Part shown: positions 14,315 to 17,559 of the stretch, in pieces
How the letters are laid out: each line of letters begins with the position of its first letter
Numbering within the stretch: position 1 is the first letter of the stretch
Origin: Paludibacter sp.
GTDB lineage: Bacteria; Bacteroidota; Bacteroidia; Bacteroidales; Paludibacteraceae
Reading direction: 5' to 3'
DNA length: 17,559 nt
Assembly (NCBI GenBank): GCA_024709185.1
Contig: JANJXE010000458.1
Span: 1-17,559, forward strand
Translations under genes and position numbers: made by a program
Notes under the pieces: model-generated
Databases searched by the model: none
Told to the model about the DNA's origin: nothing
Seen by the model: only the letters and a program-made list of their open reading frames with translations

Positions 14315-16108
14315 TTAACGCGATGTAAGTGTCCATACTGTTTTTAAATGGGCCGGAATAGAATCGTTGAAATAGAAGTGCAAGGTATTTGTAGAATTCA
14401 CGGGAGGTAGAAAATACTGTCCTAAAAATGCCTCAACATCCCTATCTAATAATTTTATAGCTGGATCCATCACACTTCCGGAGCCCTGATTTTCATGATC
14501 CTTTCGAAGCAAATCCTTTAACTCAGCTATCAATGCTTCATTGGCGGATTCATTCGTGGAAGTACGCAGCATTTTGCAGATATTGCTTTCGCGGATATGA
14601 TACACATAGGCCAGGCAGCGCAGCCTGAATCCTTTCAATTCATCCAGGCCTGCATCAAACTCTTTCAGCAATGCTTCCGGAACCTCACCCCGTGCAGCAT
14701 TCCCTGCATCAATGGCCAATTGAGCTTTTTGTGCTGTACAGTCGAATCGCAACTGAGCATCTTCCATCATCCAGAAATGAGGATAATCGGTTTCTACCGT
14801 ACGCATAAATGCAGCCCGACGGTTCGATTGCCAGGAGGGTGTTTCCCATGAAGCGCCCTTCAGCGTGGCTTCGGTAAGCAAATGATGAGGATCGCTTCGT
14901 CCTACTTCGCGGGCGAACCAACTGATATCCCACGGATACATTTCAATAACTTCGGAAGATAGTTTCCAGTAATCCTGCACTTTACTACTACCATTGTATG
15001 GTGTGGCTAATTTCTTCAATGCATTCTGATCATCAATTTGAGGATTCTTAAAGAAGATGGAACTCATTCTCAAATTGGGATCTTCACGATTCGGAATATT
15101 GCCGTAATACTCCTTGATACCCGCCAACTTACCTGCGGAATTCATTGCCCGTAAAGCCCTGAGTGTTGCGAGTGGCGAAGGGAGATAAATATACGGTTCA
15201 ATTTCTTCAGTTGCTGTTCCAAGCCAAACTTCGCCCAACACAGGAATGTTTCGCTGGTTGGCTAATGCAACTACATTTTTAAACCATCTGTCGGCCACTG
15301 ATGCAATTTGAACCTCGGTAATCGAGGAATGTACCGATAAGCCAACGCAGGTGCTGTCAAGTAATTCCAGTGCTTTGTAAGTCTGACCGGCAGAAATTTC
15401 CCAGGGTTCCCACCAAAGCTTTCCATCGGGATTTAGTTGATGCCATTTACGGGAGAGTGCATTCACAAAATCAGCAACGCGTTTATCTAGCGGTTTACCA
15501 TAGCACTTGTCGCACGGACCATTTTCGCTGCACAGCCATGCATTCTGATCGTAGGTGTACAACAGCAAGTCGTCGACCCCTTTAAATTCGGCAGCGAATA
15601 GTTCAAGTAATTTCTCGTATCGATGGATGGTTTGCACATCGGATATACATTGCGAAAGAGGTTCAATCGCCGGATAAGCCACATAGGGTGCACCGAAATG
15701 GAATATTGTACGCATATCGTGTTTTTCACACATTGCAATACGGTGCTTTAACTCTGCAGCACGAATAGCAATCCGCTCTTTGCTGTGTAGGTAGCGATTC
15801 GAACCTCCGTTATTCTGATTGAGTGTTGAGTCGTTATCCACAGGCAACCTGAATTCATCAGGAACCGCGATTACATCTTCCAGTATCAATGCATTATCTG
15901 CAGGTCGATACCCCCAGGCTATGTTGAGCTGCAGGGTGTTGAATCCCAGCTCTTTCATTAACTCCATGTTATTGTCGTTCCACTCAACATCGGGAGATGA
16001 AGGAGCACCCAGGATACCGACTTTGTACTGAAATGAATCGTTGGATTGGAAACTACATGAGGTTACTAAACTAACTAAAGCGATAGTATAAAATGATTTT
16101 CTAAGCAT
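14315..16108 (-). CDS. Lipoprotein with predicted TIM-barrel glycoside-hydrolase-like domain, unassigned
   Basis: A 597-residue exported lipoprotein: N-terminal M-L-R-K, hydrophobic core and lipobox V-T-S-C with lipidated Cys18. The N-terminal half alternates strands and helices as in a (beta/alpha)8 barrel: K-V-G-I-L-G-A-P near 29-36, G-F-N-T-L-Q-L-N-I-A-W-G (probable strand 2), T-I-F-H-F-G-A-P, L-L-L-Y-T-Y-D-Q-N (D187), W-W-E-P-W-E (E234, E237) and V-L-G-E-V-W-L-G (E293). Several acidic residues at strand ends look catalytic but I cannot assign the pair. A cysteine cluster C193-x5-C199-x2-C202 follows D187 and recalls DUF4838- or GH20-related proteins; it may bind metal. The C-terminal 250 residues look helical. 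It lies between a sugar isomerase (34 bases upstream) and rhaM (19 bases downstream), so a role in releasing or handling a rhamnose-like sugar outside the cytoplasm is likely. I do not recognise the exact family. Confidence 0.75.
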   Translation of the reverse strand: MLRKSFYTIALVSLVTSCSFQSNDSFQYKVGILGAPSSPDVEWNDNNMELMKELGFNTLQLNIAWGYRPADNALILEDVIAVPDEFRLPVDNDSTLNQNNGGSNRYLHSKERIAIRAAELKHRIAMCEKHDMRTIFHFGAPYVAYPAIEPLSQCISDVQTIHRYEKLLELFAAEFKGVDDLLLYTYDQNAWLCSENGPCDKCYGKPLDKRVADFVNALSRKWHQLNPDGKLWWEPWEISAGQTYKALELLDSTCVGLSVHSSITEVQIASVADRWFKNVVALANQRNIPVLGEVWLGTATEEIEPYIYLPSPLATLRALRAMNSAGKLAGIKEYYGNIPNREDPNLRMSSIFFKNPQIDDQNALKKLATPYNGSSKVQDYWKLSSEVIEMYPWDISWFAREVGRSDPHHLLTEATLKGASWETPSWQSNRRAAFMRTVETDYPHFWMMEDAQLRFDCTAQKAQLAIDAGNAARGEVPEALLKEFDAGLDELKGFRLRCLAYVYHIRESNICKMLRTSTNESANEALIAELKDLLRKDHENQGSGSVMDPAIKLLDRDVEAFLGQYFLPPVNSTNTLHFYFNDSIPAHLKTVWTLTSR

Positions 16109-16142
16109 ACTAATTTTGTTTTTCAGGTTGTTAATTTAAGAT

Positions 16143-17558
16143 TCAGCAAATCTGAACACAGGGGATTTTAAGAATCTGACTCAATTTTTCAATTTTATCA
16201 GCAATATGTCCCACACCAATGGCGCAATGGTGGGCAGGTCCCTTCTTCGACCATGCGTTCATAAAGCGTTTGGCGCCTATGGGGAAACGGTAGCGACTGT
16301 TGGTGTTGCCAATATGCAATACCGGTCCGGGAACTGATTCGCCTTCGGCTACCAGCAGGAAAACGCCCTCTTTATTTTCCGCCACCGACAACAGGGTAAC
16401 AGGCCCGTGTTTTACCGTCATCTGAATGGAAAGCCCTTTCCCCGGTTTTCCGTGGTAGATGGGCAGAGGCACCAAGCCTACGCGCCCTTCGGCTATAGCA
16501 AAATGGGCAGGACCATCGTGTCCCAGCATCACCACATCGTCGTTGAAATCCATCAGATAAAACTCCGAGAAGGAACCTCCTGTGCCAAATTCGGCCATGA
16601 TTTTCATTGCCTGTGCATTCTTCACTTCGCATTCGCCGGCAATGGGTATATTTTTGCTGGTAAGAAGAGTATTCCCTGCAATAATCGAAGTCACGATATT
16701 TTCATATTCATTGCCGGATTCGCCTTCGTAGTAATAGGCCATTGATCCTAAATTGTGTTTTTCTATTAGCTTGTCGAATGCCACTGAAGTTTGGGCTGCC
16801 CGTTCAATTTCTGGAATTTCACACTCATTTGATACATCAAATTCGTCATAAAATTGTTTCATTTTAGCATATAATTCATGCTCAGTTACTTCATCCCTGA
16901 TTTTTTTCAACTCACACATTTCCAGCATTTCGAAGTGGGTGCCAAATACAGCTGCCTGTTTCGTTACATCGGTATAAACATCCAGCATTCCTCCATAATA
17001 ATGCCCCAGAATGCCCATGCGGTTGTTGCGAACGGCATTAGCTACGCGGGCAGCATCCACCCAGGATTGTATTTCAAGCCAGGCTACTTCATCCTGCAAA
17101 TGACCGGTTACAAAATCGTAATGAATGCCCGAACGATTGAAAACATTGGCAATTTCGGGAACCGAGCAGGCCTGACAGTGCTCGAGCCATACGCCGGTCA
17201 TTTTTCCCCTGTCGCCGATCTGGTTAAACTTCTCGTAATCAAGTTGAGCTACCGGCTGAAGATTTAAAACGATAACCGGCACATTCAGTTTTTGTGCTAC
17301 AGGCAAAACCGTTGATGACAAAGCGTAGGTAGAAACATAGAGAAATACCAGTTCCACATCACCGACTTTCAATAAATCGGCCGCGTCACGGGCTTTCACA
17401 GGGTTATCCACCATACCTGCATCAACAACCTCAACTCCAAAACCAGCAATTTTTTCGCTTATTTGAGCCTGATAGCGCTTTAAATTGTCCAGCAATCCGT
17501 CGAACTGCGCCCAGTAGGTATCCAATCCGATACCGAATAATCCGATTTTTGTATTCAT
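16143..17558 (-). CDS. L-arabinose/L-fucose isomerase family protein
   Basis: A complete 471-residue cytoplasmic aldose-ketose isomerase of the L-fucose/L-arabinose isomerase superfamily. The AraA-type catalytic set is conserved in order and spacing: E309 in G-E-C-E, E332 in S-F-S-E-F-Y, H347 in L-G-H-D-G and H443/H444 in G-P-A-H-H, corresponding to E306, E333, H350 and H450 of E. coli AraA. The N-terminal Rossmann-like part starts K-I-G-L-F-G-I-G and includes V-F-L-Y-V-S-T-Y. It is some 30 residues shorter than typical AraA. Mn-dependent conversion of an L-aldose to the ketose is expected, but whether the sugar is arabinose, fucose, rhamnose or another is open; linkage with rhaM favours a sugar whose pyranose anomer matters. 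It is the first visible gene of the operon, its ATG is two bases from the window end, and its promoter or further upstream genes are outside. Confidence 0.88.
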   Translation of the reverse strand: MNTKIGLFGIGLDTYWAQFDGLLDNLKRYQAQISEKIAGFGVEVVDAGMVDNPVKARDAADLLKVGDVELVFLYVSTYALSSTVLPVAQKLNVPVIVLNLQPVAQLDYEKFNQIGDRGKMTGVWLEHCQACSVPEIANVFNRSGIHYDFVTGHLQDEVAWLEIQSWVDAARVANAVRNNRMGILGHYYGGMLDVYTDVTKQAAVFGTHFEMLEMCELKKIRDEVTEHELYAKMKQFYDEFDVSNECEIPEIERAAQTSVAFDKLIEKHNLGSMAYYYEGESGNEYENIVTSIIAGNTLLTSKNIPIAGECEVKNAQAMKIMAEFGTGGSFSEFYLMDFNDDVVMLGHDGPAHFAIAEGRVGLVPLPIYHGKPGKGLSIQMTVKHGPVTLLSVAENKEGVFLLVAEGESVPGPVLHIGNTNSRYRFPIGAKRFMNAWSKKGPAHHCAIGVGHIADKIEKLSQILKIPCVQIC

Positions 17559-17559
17559 A

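Noticed and set aside
16878..17267. Plus-strand reading frame of 129 codons opposite the isomerase
   Set aside because: It is the antisense shadow of a conserved enzyme gene, with no supporting signal.

Overview
The window looks like chromosomal DNA from a member of the Bacteroidota, most likely an anaerobic or facultative Bacteroidales-type organism. Several things point there. The promoters match the Bacteroidota sigma-70 pattern (TTG, 19-20 bases, TAnnTTTG). Starts have A-rich leaders rather than Shine-Dalgarno sites. The gene families are also typical: head-GIN DUF2807 lipoprotein, a GF[VI]N-repeat surface protein, an AAA_14/DUF4143 ATPase, single-polypeptide pyruvate:ferredoxin oxidoreductase, a dCache histidine kinase, a TonB-dependent receptor and L-rhamnose mutarotase. 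The DNA is moderately AT-rich. I see no tRNA, rRNA, insertion sequence or CRISPR array, and every gene appears intact.

Layout. (1) Positions 22-1819, minus strand: a two-gene operon for exported repetitive proteins, a 15-residue-repeat outer-membrane protein followed by a DUF2807 lipoprotein. (2) 1820-2035: a divergent control region with one good promoter in each direction and a 10-bp perfect inverted repeat over the plus-strand promoter. (3) 2036-6790, plus strand: an AAA_14/DUF4143 ATPase whose Walker B glutamate is replaced by glutamine, 33 bases upstream of nifJ (pyruvate:ferredoxin oxidoreductase), closed by a strong terminator at 6816-6851. (4) 6899-10421, plus strand: a promoter, then two membrane histidine kinases overlapping by ATGA (one with a periplasmic-binding-protein sensor, one with a dCache sensor), no response regulator, and a hairpin terminator. 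(5) 10481-12286, plus strand: a small (601-residue) TonB-dependent receptor. (6) 12359-13858, minus strand: a phosphoglucomutase/phosphomannomutase. (7) 13978-17558, minus strand: a sugar-catabolic operon in the order L-arabinose/L-fucose-type isomerase, predicted TIM-barrel lipoprotein of unknown activity, L-rhamnose mutarotase.

How the parts work together. nifJ supplies acetyl-CoA and reduced ferredoxin for fermentative metabolism, and the ATPase upstream is probably on the same transcript. The two kinases lack a partner regulator here and may signal to one elsewhere; the TonB receptor next to them could be a target or simply a neighbour. The sugar operon has the logic of extracytoplasmic glycan handling followed by anomer interconversion and aldose-ketose isomerisation of a (deoxy)sugar. 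Its exact sugar cannot be settled from sequence. The most unusual points are the E-to-Q Walker B ATPase tied to nifJ, the orphan kinase pair, and the unassigned lipoprotein in the rhaM operon. I did not find a clearly new defence or mobile system.
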